A stretch of DNA of 54,998 bases from Truepera sp. (GCA_018333895.1 JAGXSJ010000178.1:1-54998), one strand, 5' to 3'; shown: positions 40,399-49,436, counted from the stretch's first letter. Made by a program: numbers and translations. Notes: generated from the sequence alone by a model not told the origin.

Positions 40399-41615
40399 TG
40401 CTTAGCCTGGCTTGGCGCAACATCTGGCGCAAGCGGGGCCGGAGCCTGATGACAGCCGGCGCCATCGGCCTGGTGGTACTAATTACCATCATCTTCTACG
40501 GCTTTGCCGGTGCTGCTATTAGCGGCATCTATCAGCGGCTCACCGAGCGGGTAGGCCACTTGCAGGTGCAGGTAGCGAGCTACCGTGATGCCCGGGACTT
40601 TGCCGACCGCCTTATCTTCAACGCCGCCACCGTGCAAGCTGCGCTCCCCGAGGCTGAATGGTTGGCCGCGCTCGATGTGCCGGGGCTCCTGGAGGGCGAC
40701 GGCCGCAGCCGCGGCATCGTACTCTCCGGCCTGGCGCACTCGCCAGCAATGCGCGCGCAGTTCAAGGAGAGCTATCTAGTGATGGGGACACTACCAGAGC
40801 ATGACGACCCAGTCGGAATCGCCCTGGGCAGCCGCCTGGCCCGCGCCTTACAGGTTGAGCTAGGCGACACCGTATACCTGTACGCCCCCGGCACCCTAGG
40901 CTTTGGCGCTGCTGCCTACATGGTAGTGGGCCTGCTCGACTACGGCGAGCCGATGCTCGACAGCCGCTCGGCGGTGGTAGCGCTGGCCGCCGCCCAGGAG
41001 CTGGCGGCCCCCGGTGCGGTGAGCCGCTTTGGGCTCTTCTTTCCCGAGCTGATCCGGCTAGGCGACGATGTGAGGGTTCCGGCTCAGCAAGAGGCGCTAC
41101 AGGCGGCTCTTGGCCCGGGCTTTGCGGTCGAGACCTGGCGGCAGCTCGAGCCGGGCATGGCCGCCACCATCGAGCTGACCGAGCCTATGATGGCGGTGTT
41201 TGCCGCTATCTTCTTCATCCTGGCGGGGCTGTTGGTGATGAACACCATCTACTTGAGCCTGATCGAGCGCATCCGCGAGTTCGGGGTGATCATGGCCTTG
41301 GGCGCTAACCGGCGCCATGTGATCGGCATGGTGCTGACCGAGAGCCTGTTGCTGTGCCTGGCCGGGGCGGCAGCCGGCGCCGCGCTAGGCGGTATCAGCC
41401 TGGCCTTCATGGCGCAAGGCTTCAGCTTCCCGGAGCCGCTGGCGAGCGCCTACGCCGAGTTTGGGCTGCCGCGCGTCTTTTACGGCAGCATCACCGTTGC
41501 TCAGGTGCTGACCGTGCTGGGCTTTACTTTAGTGACGGCCCTACTGGCCGCGCTGATCCCGGCGCGTGCCGCGGGCAAGCTCGAGCCGGTCGAAGCGATG
41601 CGCTTTACCGCGTGA
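40398..41615 (+). CDS. FtsX-like (LolC/MacB-type) ABC permease
   Basis: 405 aa from ATG 40398, which overlaps the LolA-like stop; a GTG at 40389 is an alternative. Same class as the permease at 37906: M-L-S-L-A-W-R-N-I-W-R-K-R-G-R-S, a large periplasmic region, then E-R-I-R-E-F-G-V-I-M-A-L-G-A-N and three TM helices ending in K-L-E-P-V-E-A-M-R. The two permeases would form a LolCE-like heterodimer on the ATPase encoded downstream. Confidence 0.9.
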   Translation: MLSLAWRNIWRKRGRSLMTAGAIGLVVLITIIFYGFAGAAISGIYQRLTERVGHLQVQVASYRDARDFADRLIFNAATVQAALPEAEWLAALDVPGLLEGDGRSRGIVLSGLAHSPAMRAQFKESYLVMGTLPEHDDPVGIALGSRLARALQVELGDTVYLYAPGTLGFGAAAYMVVGLLDYGEPMLDSRSAVVALAAAQELAAPGAVSRFGLFFPELIRLGDDVRVPAQQEALQAALGPGFAVETWRQLEPGMAATIELTEPMMAVFAAIFFILAGLLVMNTIYLSLIERIREFGVIMALGANRRHVIGMVLTESLLLCLAGAAAGAALGGISLAFMAQGFSFPEPLASAYAEFGLPRVFYGSITVAQVLTVLGFTLVTALLAALIPARAAGKLEPVEAMRFTA

Positions 41616-41618
41616 CCC

Positions 41619-41678
41619 GTAGGGGCGACCCCGTGTGGTCGCCCTGCCGACAGGGCAGCCACACAGGGCTGCCCCTAC
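41619..41678. repeat. GTAGGGGCGACCCC palindromic repeat
   Basis: A 60-bp near-palindrome: left arm GTAGGGGCGACCCCGTGTGG, right arm ending in CCACACAGGGCTGCCCCTAC. The GTAGGGGCGAC...GTGGTCGCCC form is a widespread bacterial intergenic repeat. It lies between the second permease and the ATPase, inside the operon. Confidence 0.75.
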
Positions 41679-41697
41679 CAAATCCCACGGAGAGACG

Positions 41698-42393
41698 ATG
41701 AAAACCATCCTCAAAGCCCGCGACATCCACAAAACCTACCGCACCGGTGAGGTCGAGACCCACGCCCTGCGCGGGGTGGACTTAGACATCCACGCTGGCG
41801 AGTTCACAGCCATCGCCGGACCCTCCGGTAGCGGCAAGAGCACCTTGCTGCATATCCTCGGCGGTCTCGACCGCCCGAACCAGGGCGAAGTCTGGCTGGG
41901 CGAGGCCCGTATCGACGGGCTGAGTTTTACCGAACTGGCCAAGCTGCGCCTGACGCACTTCGGCTTCGTCTTTCAGGCTTATAACTTAATCCCCGTACTG
42001 ACCGCCTTAGAGAATGCCGCGTTTGTGCTCGAGCTTCAGGGGATGCCCCGGCGTGAGCGGGAGACCAAGGCGCTTGAGGCGCTGGCGATCTTAGGGATTG
42101 CCGAGCTGTCTGGTCGCCGCCCCAACCAGCTCTCGGGCGGCCAGCAGCAGCGTGTGGCGGTAGCGCGGGCCTTGGCGGCCAACCCCAAGCTGATCCTGGC
42201 TGACGAGCCGACCGCCAACCTGGATTCCAAGACCGGCCTGGCGCTGATTGAGCACATGCAGCGCCTCAATAGCGAAGACGGCGTGACCTTCCTCTTTAGC
42301 ACCCACGACCCGCGGCTCTTGGAGCATGTCACGCGCACCGTCTATCTGGAAGACGGTCAGATCGTTCGGGACAGCGTGCCACAAGCGGCATAA
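41698..42393 (+). CDS. LolD/MacB-type ABC transporter ATPase
   Basis: 231 aa. Walker A G-P-S-G-S-G-K-S-T near residues 42-50, Q-loop F-V-F-Q-A-Y-N-L-I near 88-96, signature L-S-G-G-Q-Q-Q-R near 142-149, Walker B L-I-L-A-D-E-P near 162-168 and H-loop S-T-H-D near 201-204. The F-Q-x-Y-N-L-I and Q-Q-Q-R forms are typical of LolD/MacB ATPases that serve FtsX-like permeases. GGAGAG lies before ATG 41698; the longer frame upstream is inside the repeat. Confidence 0.93.
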   Translation: MKTILKARDIHKTYRTGEVETHALRGVDLDIHAGEFTAIAGPSGSGKSTLLHILGGLDRPNQGEVWLGEARIDGLSFTELAKLRLTHFGFVFQAYNLIPVLTALENAAFVLELQGMPRRERETKALEALAILGIAELSGRRPNQLSGGQQQRVAVARALAANPKLILADEPTANLDSKTGLALIEHMQRLNSEDGVTFLFSTHDPRLLEHVTRTVYLEDGQIVRDSVPQAA

Positions 42394-42395
42394 CC

Positions 42396-43397
42396 ATGAG
42401 GCTATCTCTCGCTTGGCTCATTTTGCTCTGCTCTTTGCCCGCCGCTCTAGCGCAATTCAGCGCTCGCGGCGAGGTCGCCTTCGGCGCGGACGGGGCGCTC
42501 TCGCAGGCGTTCCCGGCCCAGGTCGGCTGGGCGCTCTCGGGCCACCTGCACGCCGACTATCGCGTTCTCGCTTCGCCCGGAAACCGTATCGATCCCGTGA
42601 CGTTGCGGCTGGTGCTTACGCCCGCCGTGCGCTTCAGTCAGGAGGTTAAGGGCGACCTCGGCCTGAGCGAGCTGTACATAGCGTTCTCGCTTCGCTCGGA
42701 AGCCGCCACCTTGCTAGGCGCTCTCGATCTCAGCCTGGGGCTAGCCCGCCTCCCCTTGGAGTACGCCCGCCTCAGCCTGCCGTTCAGCTTAGAGCCGACC
42801 GGGCGCTTTGGGCAGCGCCAGGGGGTGCCCGGCGTGCAGCTTACCTGGTATGCCGACGACTGGCGGCTGCGGGGAGCGCTCGTCTATCGCCAGGGACTGG
42901 TCCCGCTCCTGAGCCTCAGGCGGAGTTTCGGCGGGTTTGAGCTGGAAGCGCACGCGCTCTACGCGGAGCATCCGGTCTTTGGCCTGGGCGGCAGCGGCCT
43001 CATCGGCGACCTGGTCATCTACGGCGAAGGGTGGTTGCTCCTGACGCCGCTCGAGGCGCGTGGTGCGCTAGGGCTCACCGGCTTCTGGGAGGATGCTCTG
43101 TGGACGCTGGAGGCCGCCTGGCTGCCCCCTGCGGAGAAGCTATTCTCGCTTCGCTCGGATCCCCTCTTGGCGGCGCGGCCGGTAGTGCTGGGGCAGCTTG
43201 CTCTCCCGCTGGGCGAAGCCGGGAGCCTGAGCCTGTTCGCCAGCGGCGCCTTTGACCCGGACGCACTGCGTTTCACGGTGCTGGCCAGCTACAGCCACCT
43301 AGAGGCCGAGCGCGAGGTGAGCGCTTCGCTGCGCGCGCACCTCGGCCCTGAGCCGCCGGTAGTAGGGCTGAGCCTCAAGGTCACAGGCTTCTTTTAG
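42396..43397 (+). CDS. Outer-membrane beta-barrel protein, unknown family
   Basis: 333 aa, signal peptide (1-19, ending P-A-A-L-A-Q). The mature chain is a long series of alternating hydrophobic beta-strands and ends in V-T-G-F-F, an aromatic C-terminus as in outer-membrane barrels. It starts 2 bp after the ATPase stop, so it is the last gene of the export operon and may be its outer-membrane target or channel (inference). The gene carries three copies of a 17-bp motif TTCTCGCTTCGCTCGGA or a near match (42565, 42684, 43143). Confidence 0.72.
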   Translation: MRLSLAWLILLCSLPAALAQFSARGEVAFGADGALSQAFPAQVGWALSGHLHADYRVLASPGNRIDPVTLRLVLTPAVRFSQEVKGDLGLSELYIAFSLRSEAATLLGALDLSLGLARLPLEYARLSLPFSLEPTGRFGQRQGVPGVQLTWYADDWRLRGALVYRQGLVPLLSLRRSFGGFELEAHALYAEHPVFGLGGSGLIGDLVIYGEGWLLLTPLEARGALGLTGFWEDALWTLEAAWLPPAEKLFSLRSDPLLAARPVVLGQLALPLGEAGSLSLFASGAFDPDALRFTVLASYSHLEAEREVSASLRAHLGPEPPVVGLSLKVTGFF

Positions 43398-44347
43398 TAG
43401 CCCATGCTGCTTATGGCCGCACTATAAATGTCTAACAGGCTGGCAGCTTCAGCAAATGCGCCCGCCTCCGGCCCGAGCGCCAGCAGCGGCACCGGGTTAG
43501 CGGTATGGGTTCTAACGCGCTTGTCTTCAAGATTGCCGTGGTCGGAAGTCACCAGCAACGTGACGCCGTCTAGCGCTGCCACCACCCCGGCCAGAAAGCG
43601 GTCCAGCGCGGTGACTAAGGCCACCGCCTCAGCCAGCGGCCAGCGGTGACCCGCCGTGTCCGAGAGCCAAAAGTCAAAGAAGGTAAAGGTGTGCCGGCTG
43701 GCGATTTCGGCCAGGCGCCGCCCGGCTGCCTCCGGCTCGAGCACCGGGAGCGAGGCGTCAAGTCCGTGCAGATGGCGGCCGCTGAGGTCGGCGCTGATAG
43801 CCCGGCCAGCGCGGTAGGCGGCCAAGCCCTGTAGCGCCAGCCCGGCGGCTTGCGCCGCGTAGACCGGCACGTTGACCCGATGCCCGTTCTTTAGCGCCTG
43901 GTAATAGCCGGGCGGGAAGACGTTAGCCAGCAGACTCTTGCCTCCCGCCGCCACAACGCTAGAGAACAGCGTCCCTGCCTCCAGCAAGCCCTTTAAGGTC
44001 GGTCCCGGCCACGGCCCATAGTGGCCGCTCATCACAGCGGCGGCGTTGACACCGGTCAGCAGGGTGGCTTGGCCGGTCGCCGACTGCGGGAGGCCGGGAT
44101 AGCCCAAACCGGCGTCAAGCTGGCGCACTACTAGCGACGCCCGCGTAATAGACCTCAGCGAAGCGGTCAGGGGACCCCCCACAAGGGCTCTCAAGTACGG
44201 TGTCTGGGCTACGAACCAGGGGTTATAGGCGGCCTCGTCGCCCAAGCCCACCCCGTCCAAGAATATAAGTAGCAGCGGCTTAAGGCCGATAGAACCCCAC
44301 CTTCTCGCGCACTTCGGCCATGGTCGCCCGGGCGACCTGACGCGCAT
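43394..44347 (-). CDS. Alkaline-phosphatase-superfamily metalloenzyme (phosphomutase-like)
   Basis: Core protein reads K-P-L-L-L-I-F-L-D-G-V-G-L-G, then S-A-T-G-Q-A-T-L-L-T-G (catalytic Thr region), F-F-D-F-W-L-S-D-T-A-G-H and V-T-S-D-H-G-N-L-E-D: the full metal-site set of the phosphoglycerate mutase/phosphatase superfamily. The start is unclear. ATG 44347 (GGAG 6 nt upstream) overlaps trpS by 68 bp and adds about 22 residues before the core; no ATG, GTG or TTG lies nearer the core. Substrate unknown. It overlaps the barrel gene convergently by 4 bp. Confidence 0.8.
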   Translation of the reverse strand: MRVRSPGRPWPKCARRWGSIGLKPLLLIFLDGVGLGDEAAYNPWFVAQTPYLRALVGGPLTASLRSITRASLVVRQLDAGLGYPGLPQSATGQATLLTGVNAAAVMSGHYGPWPGPTLKGLLEAGTLFSSVVAAGGKSLLANVFPPGYYQALKNGHRVNVPVYAAQAAGLALQGLAAYRAGRAISADLSGRHLHGLDASLPVLEPEAAGRRLAEIASRHTFTFFDFWLSDTAGHRWPLAEAVALVTALDRFLAGVVAALDGVTLLVTSDHGNLEDKRVRTHTANPVPLLALGPEAGAFAEAASLLDIYSAAISSMGY

Positions 44348-45305
44348 GTTGCGCTCCGTGCTCAAGTATCTCGCGGACCTGCTGCGGCTGCGCCCGCAGC
44401 TTTGCAGCGCGCTCGCGCATCGGCGCCAACTCCGCATCCATGTGCGTAAACAGCAGCTTCTTGCAGTCCACGCAGCCGATCCCGGCCCGGCGGCACTCGC
44501 TGTCGATCATCTGAGTAGTGGCCTGGGGGCTGAAGTTCTGATGCAGGGTAAAGATATTGCACTTGCTCGGGTCGCCGGGGTCGCTGCGGCGCAGCCGCGC
44601 CGGGTCGGTAACTGCCGTGCGCAGCTTCTCCCAGGCTTGGGTAGGGGGCTCGAGCAGCGAAATGGTATTCCCTAAGCTCTTGGACATCTTGGCCTTGCCG
44701 TCTAGCCCGCGGATCCTGCCACCAAGCGCGGGGACGACCGCCTCCGGTTCGGGGAAGGTCTCGCCGAAGGCCAGGTTGAACTTGCGGGCGATCTCGCGGG
44801 TCAGCTCGACGTGCTGCACCTGATCTTCCCCAACCGGCACGGCCTGAGCTTGATAGATCAGGATATCGGCCGCCTGCAACACCGGGTAGATAAAGAGCCC
44901 CGCTAAGACCGAGGTCTGGCGGCTGGCCTTGTCTTTGAACTGCGTCATGCGCTCGAGCTCGCCCATCGGGGTCAGGGTGACGAAGATCCAGGTCAGCTCG
45001 GCCACTTCGGGGATCTGTGACTGAACAAAGAGCGTCCCCTCCTGAGGATCAAAGCCCGCCGCCAGGATGGCTAACGCCATCTCAAAGGTCTGCCCGGCTA
45101 GCCGCTCGGGCTCGAGCGGGCTGGTCAGCGCGTGGTAATCGACGATGCAGGTGAACATCTCGTGACTGTGGCACATGGTCACCCAATTGCGCACCGCGCC
45201 CAGATAGTTGCCTAGATGTAGCTCGCCGGAGGGTTGAATGCCGGTTAGAGCGCGCACGCGCCGGGCTGGGGCCTGGGTGTCGGGGGAGATAGTCGCCTCT
45301 GCCAT
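44280..45305 (-). CDS. trpS: Tryptophanyl-tRNA synthetase
   Basis: 341 aa class Ic synthetase. Residues H-L-G-N (30-33) in G-I-Q-P-S-G-E-L-H-L-G-N are the HIGH motif and K-M-S-K-S near 205 the KMSKS loop. C-C or C-x-x-C near 275-280 (C-R-R-A-G-I-G-C-V-D-C) and the tail are usual for the family. TATACT (reverse, 45314-45319) lies 8 nt before the ATG with no Shine-Dalgarno, so it is at the far limit of the leaderless pattern. Confidence 0.95.
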   Translation of the reverse strand: MAEATISPDTQAPARRVRALTGIQPSGELHLGNYLGAVRNWVTMCHSHEMFTCIVDYHALTSPLEPERLAGQTFEMALAILAAGFDPQEGTLFVQSQIPEVAELTWIFVTLTPMGELERMTQFKDKASRQTSVLAGLFIYPVLQAADILIYQAQAVPVGEDQVQHVELTREIARKFNLAFGETFPEPEAVVPALGGRIRGLDGKAKMSKSLGNTISLLEPPTQAWEKLRTAVTDPARLRRSDPGDPSKCNIFTLHQNFSPQATTQMIDSECRRAGIGCVDCKKLLFTHMDAELAPMRERAAKLRAQPQQVREILEHGAQHARQVARATMAEVREKVGFYRP

Positions 45306-45373
45306 GGCCGATCAGTATACCGTAGAGGCCTCCAGGTAGCCGGATCACACAGCCCTGGGCTAAGTTTTGGGTC

Positions 45374-46255
45374 TCAGCGCTTATCGTGCGGGTCTAGCGC
45401 ATCGCGCAGGCCGTCACCGATAAAGTTAAAGGCCAGCACGGTGATCACAATCATCATGCCGGGGAAGAGGGCGATGTGCGGGTATCGCAAGATAAACGCC
45501 CGGCCATCGGAGAGGATGCCGCCCCAGGTAGCGGTAGGCGGGCGGACACTGAGGCCCAGGAACGCCAGCGCCGACTCCAGTATGATGATCGAACCGACCT
45601 GCAACGAGGCCAGCACAATCACCGAGGTCAGTACGTTAGGGATCACATGGCGCCAGATGATGCGGCGATCACGCGAACCCAGCGCCTTGGCAGCGGTCAC
45701 AAAGTCACGTTCGCGCAGGCTCATCACCTCGGCCCGTACCACTCGGGCGTAGCGGGCCCACACCGTCGCCCCGATGACGATGATAGTAGTTGTCAGGCTC
45801 GGCCCCAGCACCGCAGCCAACACGATCAGCAGCGCAATTAGCGGGAAAGCCATCAGGGCATCGATCAGCAAAGAGAGCGCCTCGTCGATCCAGCCACCGA
45901 AGTAGCCCGCTAGCGCCCCCACCATCACCCCGATTACCACCGCGATCAAGGTAGCTAGCAACCCTACCGTGAGCGCAATGCGGGTGCCGAAGATGACGCG
46001 GCTAAGCAGGTCGCGCCCGAGGTGATCAAAGCCCAGCGGATGCTCCCAGGAGGGCCCTACCCCCCGCATGCCGCGGAAGATATCATCATTGGGGTGATGT
46101 GGCGCCAAGGCTGGGGCAAATACCGCCACCACCGCTAGAAACAGCACCACCACCAGACCAACGACCGCCATGCGGTTAGCAAAGAAACGCCGCAGCGCCC
46201 GGCGGCGCGTCGAGAATCGGCCTGCGGTGCCGAGAACAGCGTTAGCCTTAGTCAT
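45374..46255 (-). CDS. DppC/OppC-type dipeptide ABC permease
   Basis: 293 aa. N-terminal OppC segment R-R-A-L-R-R-F-F-A-N-R-M-A-V-V-G, then H-P-L-G-F-D-H-L-G-R-D-L-L-S-R-V near 81-96, and six TM helices with the EAA-type loop V-T-A-A-K-A-L-G-S near 188. GAGG lies 5 nt before ATG 46255, seven bases after the DppB stop. Last gene of the peptide transporter operon; the ATPase genes are not in the window. Confidence 0.93.
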   Translation of the reverse strand: MTKANAVLGTAGRFSTRRRALRRFFANRMAVVGLVVVLFLAVVAVFAPALAPHHPNDDIFRGMRGVGPSWEHPLGFDHLGRDLLSRVIFGTRIALTVGLLATLIAVVIGVMVGALAGYFGGWIDEALSLLIDALMAFPLIALLIVLAAVLGPSLTTTIIVIGATVWARYARVVRAEVMSLRERDFVTAAKALGSRDRRIIWRHVIPNVLTSVIVLASLQVGSIIILESALAFLGLSVRPPTATWGGILSDGRAFILRYPHIALFPGMMIVITVLAFNFIGDGLRDALDPHDKR

Positions 46256-46262
46256 GTCAACC

Positions 46263-47225
46263 TCACGAGATGCGGATGCGCGGGTCGACGAGCGCATAAA
46301 TCAGGTCGGTTAAGAGATTGACTACCACCACCAGCACCGCAAAAATCACTACCAGCGACTGCACTACCTGGTAGTCGAGCCGCAGCACCGAGTCGACAAA
46401 CAGCCGACCGATACCGGGGATAGCAAAAACGTTCTCCACGATAATCGTGCCCGATAGGATAAAGGCGATACGAAAACCGATCACAGTCACTATCGGCAAG
46501 AGCGCATTCGATACCACGTGTCGGTACAGCACCACCCGCTCAGCTAGCCCCTTGCTCCGCGCCGTGCGTACAAACTCCTGCGGTAAAAGCTCTAACACCG
46601 TGCCGCGAGTAATGCGCATCAGCACCGCCATCTCTTCGGTAGCCAGCACTATCACCGGCAAGATCCAGCCCTGCCAGCTGCGCAGGCCAAAGGGTGGAAT
46701 CCGCCCAATCAGCGGTAAGTCGCCAAACCAGCGCGGCACGTACAGGGCAAAGAGTACGATCAGCATGAGTGCCAGCCAGAAGTTGGGGGTAGCGATACCC
46801 AAGGCTGAAAAAGCGTTGGTGGTGTAGTCGAGCCAGGAGTTTTTGCGCGCTGCTGCGGCGATACCTATGGGCACCGCCACGGCGATAGCTAGCGCCAGGG
46901 CGTAGAGGTTTAAGAGCGCAGTGATTGGGATAGCCTCGAAGATCATCTGTCGCACCGGCACGCCAGTACGGATCAGCGAGGTGCCAAAGTCGCCGCGCAA
47001 CAGGTTACCGGCCCACACCAAGAACTGCTCGTGATACGGGCGGTCTAACCCCCACTTGGCTCGGATCGCCTCGATCTGGGCGTCGGTGATCGGGATCTGC
47101 CCCTCACCCAGGAGCAGGTAGACCGGGTCGCCGGGCATCAGCCGCATGATGACGAAGGTCATGAGGCTAATCAGCACCACCACGAATAGACCCTTAAGGA
47201 TCCGGAAGGTCAGATAACTCGACAA
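46263..47225 (-). CDS. DppB/OppB-type dipeptide ABC permease
   Basis: 320 aa with six TM helices. L-M-P-G-D-P-V-Y near residues 29-36, G-L-D-R-P-Y-H-E-Q-F near 59-68 and R-T-A-R-S-K-G-L near 222-229 (EAA loop) define the family. The start codon is TTG (47223-47225) with GGGAG 5 nt upstream; no ATG is available. It lies 191 bp after the binding-protein gene, separated by a repeat. Confidence 0.93.
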   Translation of the reverse strand: MSSYLTFRILKGLFVVVLISLMTFVIMRLMPGDPVYLLLGEGQIPITDAQIEAIRAKWGLDRPYHEQFLVWAGNLLRGDFGTSLIRTGVPVRQMIFEAIPITALLNLYALALAIAVAVPIGIAAAARKNSWLDYTTNAFSALGIATPNFWLALMLIVLFALYVPRWFGDLPLIGRIPPFGLRSWQGWILPVIVLATEEMAVLMRITRGTVLELLPQEFVRTARSKGLAERVVLYRHVVSNALLPIVTVIGFRIAFILSGTIIVENVFAIPGIGRLFVDSVLRLDYQVVQSLVVIFAVLVVVVNLLTDLIYALVDPRIRIS

Positions 47226-47317
47226 AGTGCTCCCAGGCGCCCGACACCACTTCCTGCCACGGGCAAGACGCGAGCTACCCCCACCTTAGTCATTCTTACC
47301 AAGCTGCCTTCGCTACC

Positions 47318-47372
47318 AAAATCCCCCCTGCCCCTCTTAGCAAGGGGGGTGCCCGAAGGGTGGGGGGATCCT
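47318..47372. repeat. AAATCCCCCC...GGGGGGATCC hairpin repeat
   Basis: AAAATCCCCCCTGCCCC, TCTTAGCAAGGGGGGTGCCC and GGGTGGGGGGATCCTG make a G/C-block hairpin of a kind found in many bacterial genomes. It lies between the binding protein and DppB genes, where it could lower downstream expression relative to the binding protein (inference). Confidence 0.7.
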
Positions 47373-47416
47373 GAAGCTTAAGCATTCTGCTTATTAGCCA
47401 GCAAGGCAGCCCAGAC

Positions 47417-49012
47417 TCAGCCGAGCGAGTACTGGTGCCCGCGGAAGAACAGCGGTGTGCTGACAAATACCTGCTCTGGCAGGCCTTGCACCGCTTCGGA
47501 AAAAACCAGCATTCCTTCCGGGAAGTGCAAGTAAAGCCCTGGCACATCCTCAGCGTAGAGCTCCTGAGTGCGGTTGTAGATTAGGCGCCGCTGCTCGGGG
47601 TCTACGGTAGCCAACCCTTCGTCGATCAGCCGATCCATCTCGGGGTTGCGGTAGCGGTAGAAGTTATCAGCGCCATCCGAGCGCAGAGTGCTAGTCGGGC
47701 TTGGATCGACCAGTGAACCATGGGTCCAGTTAAAGAGCGAGGCCTCGAGCGTCCCCTCGCGCAGACCCTGCAAGATCGCGGCCACCGGCGCTTCGGCCAA
47801 CAGCATCTCCACTCCGACATCGCGCAGGAAGATCTGTGACAACTCGGCCATGGGGCGCCGCGCCTGGTCGCCGCTGATGGTGGTGCAGGTAAACGATAGC
47901 CGCAGGCCGTCCTTGGCGCGGATGCCATCACCGCCCGGCACCCAACCGGCTCCGTCAAGTATCGAGCGGGCCTGTTCAGGATTAAAGGGGTAGAGGGGGA
48001 CATTGGGGTTATGGAAGAAGGGGTTATTCGGACTCAGGTGCGAGGTCGCCACCACGCCAAGCCCACCATCGAGTTCATCGACGATCCGCTGCCGGTCGAT
48101 AGCGTGCAGCATGGCACGGCGCACCCGAACATCGGCCAGCTGTGGGCGCTCGTTGTTAAGTGGGATAAAGCGCGGCGAGTTCCAGAGCGTCTTGACCACC
48201 CTAAAGCCGGGGGTCCGCCCAAGCTCCAGACTGTCTTCGACCAGCAGCGGCCAGACCGTAGCATGAGCATCGCCGGTTAAGAGCGCAATGTAGCGCACCG
48301 AAGGCTCGGGAACCACCTCAAGACGGATGGCATCGACCAGCGGTCGGCCTCGGAAATGATCTTCAAACGCAACTATTTCGGTAAACTCCGCCGGGCGCCA
48401 CTCGCGTAGCCTAAACGCTCCGGTGCCGATAGGGTTAGTGCGGAAGCCCTGGTCACCAACCTCAGCGTGATAGGCTGCTGGAACGATCGGCAACTCGCCG
48501 GCCACCCGCAAGAAGGCGGCGTTCACACGGTTCATATGCACTCGAGCGGTATAGCGGTCGACTACCTCGACTTCGCGCATGCCGATGAAACGGCCAGCCA
48601 TGGTATTGCCGGGCTGGGAGTAGAACTCATAGGTGTACTTGACATCCTGGGCGGTAAACTCGCTGCCGTCGTGGAAGCGCACCCCCTCATGGAGGGAGAA
48701 AGTATAGCTCAAACCGTCCTCGGCCACCTCATAGGCCTTAGCCAAAACTAGCTCGGTTTCGGTGAGATAGTTAACGTGGAGGAGCGGATTTACTATATTG
48801 AACACGACTGAGGACTGCACGTCTGGCCCAATATCATTGGGTCCCATCCCGGCCACCTCTTGGTGGCCAAGCCAGACCAGAGTTCCGCCAGCTCGCTGCG
48901 CATAGACCTGGTAACCCTGACCCGCCAGCCAGATCGCGGCTCCGCTGGCGACGCCGTAGCGCAGGAATTGACGCCGACTAATGGGCTTCTTGACCAGACT
49001 TTTCACTACCAT
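47417..49012 (-). CDS. Family 5 peptide ABC transporter substrate-binding protein (Tat-exported)
   Basis: 531 aa. Twin-arginine signal I-S-R-R-Q-F-L-R-Y (RR at 13-14) followed by a hydrophobic core; no lipobox. The SBP_bac_5 pattern is visible: L-A-K-A-Y-E-V-A-E-D-G-L-S-Y-T-F-S-L-H-E-G-V-R-F-H-D-G near residues 91-117 and R-V-R-R-A-M-L-H-A-I-D-R near 295-306. ATG 49012 has AGGAGG 6 nt upstream, a strong site. First gene of the operon with DppB and DppC. Peptide is the usual substrate but others are possible. Confidence 0.92.
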   Translation of the reverse strand: MVVKSLVKKPISRRQFLRYGVASGAAIWLAGQGYQVYAQRAGGTLVWLGHQEVAGMGPNDIGPDVQSSVVFNIVNPLLHVNYLTETELVLAKAYEVAEDGLSYTFSLHEGVRFHDGSEFTAQDVKYTYEFYSQPGNTMAGRFIGMREVEVVDRYTARVHMNRVNAAFLRVAGELPIVPAAYHAEVGDQGFRTNPIGTGAFRLREWRPAEFTEIVAFEDHFRGRPLVDAIRLEVVPEPSVRYIALLTGDAHATVWPLLVEDSLELGRTPGFRVVKTLWNSPRFIPLNNERPQLADVRVRRAMLHAIDRQRIVDELDGGLGVVATSHLSPNNPFFHNPNVPLYPFNPEQARSILDGAGWVPGGDGIRAKDGLRLSFTCTTISGDQARRPMAELSQIFLRDVGVEMLLAEAPVAAILQGLREGTLEASLFNWTHGSLVDPSPTSTLRSDGADNFYRYRNPEMDRLIDEGLATVDPEQRRLIYNRTQELYAEDVPGLYLHFPEGMLVFSEAVQGLPEQVFVSTPLFFRGHQYSLG

Positions 49013-49050
49013 AACCAACCTCCTGAAAGTTGGAATCCTAGCGCGACCTC

Positions 49051-49180
49051 TCCGAAAATTAGTAGTCAAGTATTCGAGAAAACCCTGAAACCTCTTTCAC
49101 TACGCTCAGGACAGCGCCTCAGGCTGTCAGGCTGTCAGCTTAACAGGGCTGATAGCCTGTTCATTCTTCGCAGTGAATGG
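49051..49180. repeat. Composite intergenic repeat, copy C
   Basis: TCCGAAAATTAGTAGTCAAG, TATTCGAG, AAAACCCTGAAACC, a CAGGCTGTCAG tandem (49120-49138) and CTGATAGCCTG (49149-49159), in the same order as at 21201-21360. CAGGCTGTCAG and CTGATAGCCTG form a stem with one mismatch. Confidence 0.6.
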
Positions 49181-49361
49181 CTCCCCTAAATAAGACAGGA
49201 TTCACCCCCTAACGAATAAAGTTTCATGGCGTGAATGTAGCACAACCCCCTGCGGCTGTCTACCCACTGCGCCACCGCGCTACTGCTTGCTAACGGAATT
49301 GCCCATAAACTATCTCAGCGCAGCACCGACCCGAGCACAGCGGGGGCAATAATGCGAAGAC

Positions 49362-49436
49362 GAGGCTTCGCCCTGAGGGGCCTCAACCCGAAGGGTTCGC
49401 CCCTACTAGCTCCTGGCTCCTAGCTTCTAGCCACTG
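49362..49436. repeat. GAGGCTTCGCCC hairpin and GCTCCTAGCTTCTAG tract
   Basis: GAGGCTTCGCCCTGAGGGGC, then AACCCGAAGGGTTCGCCCCT, and finally the periodic CTAGCTCCTGGCTCCTAGC just after the stop of the M23 peptidase gene. Hairpin arms AACCC/GGGTT and GGGGC/GCCCC are visible. Confidence 0.5.
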
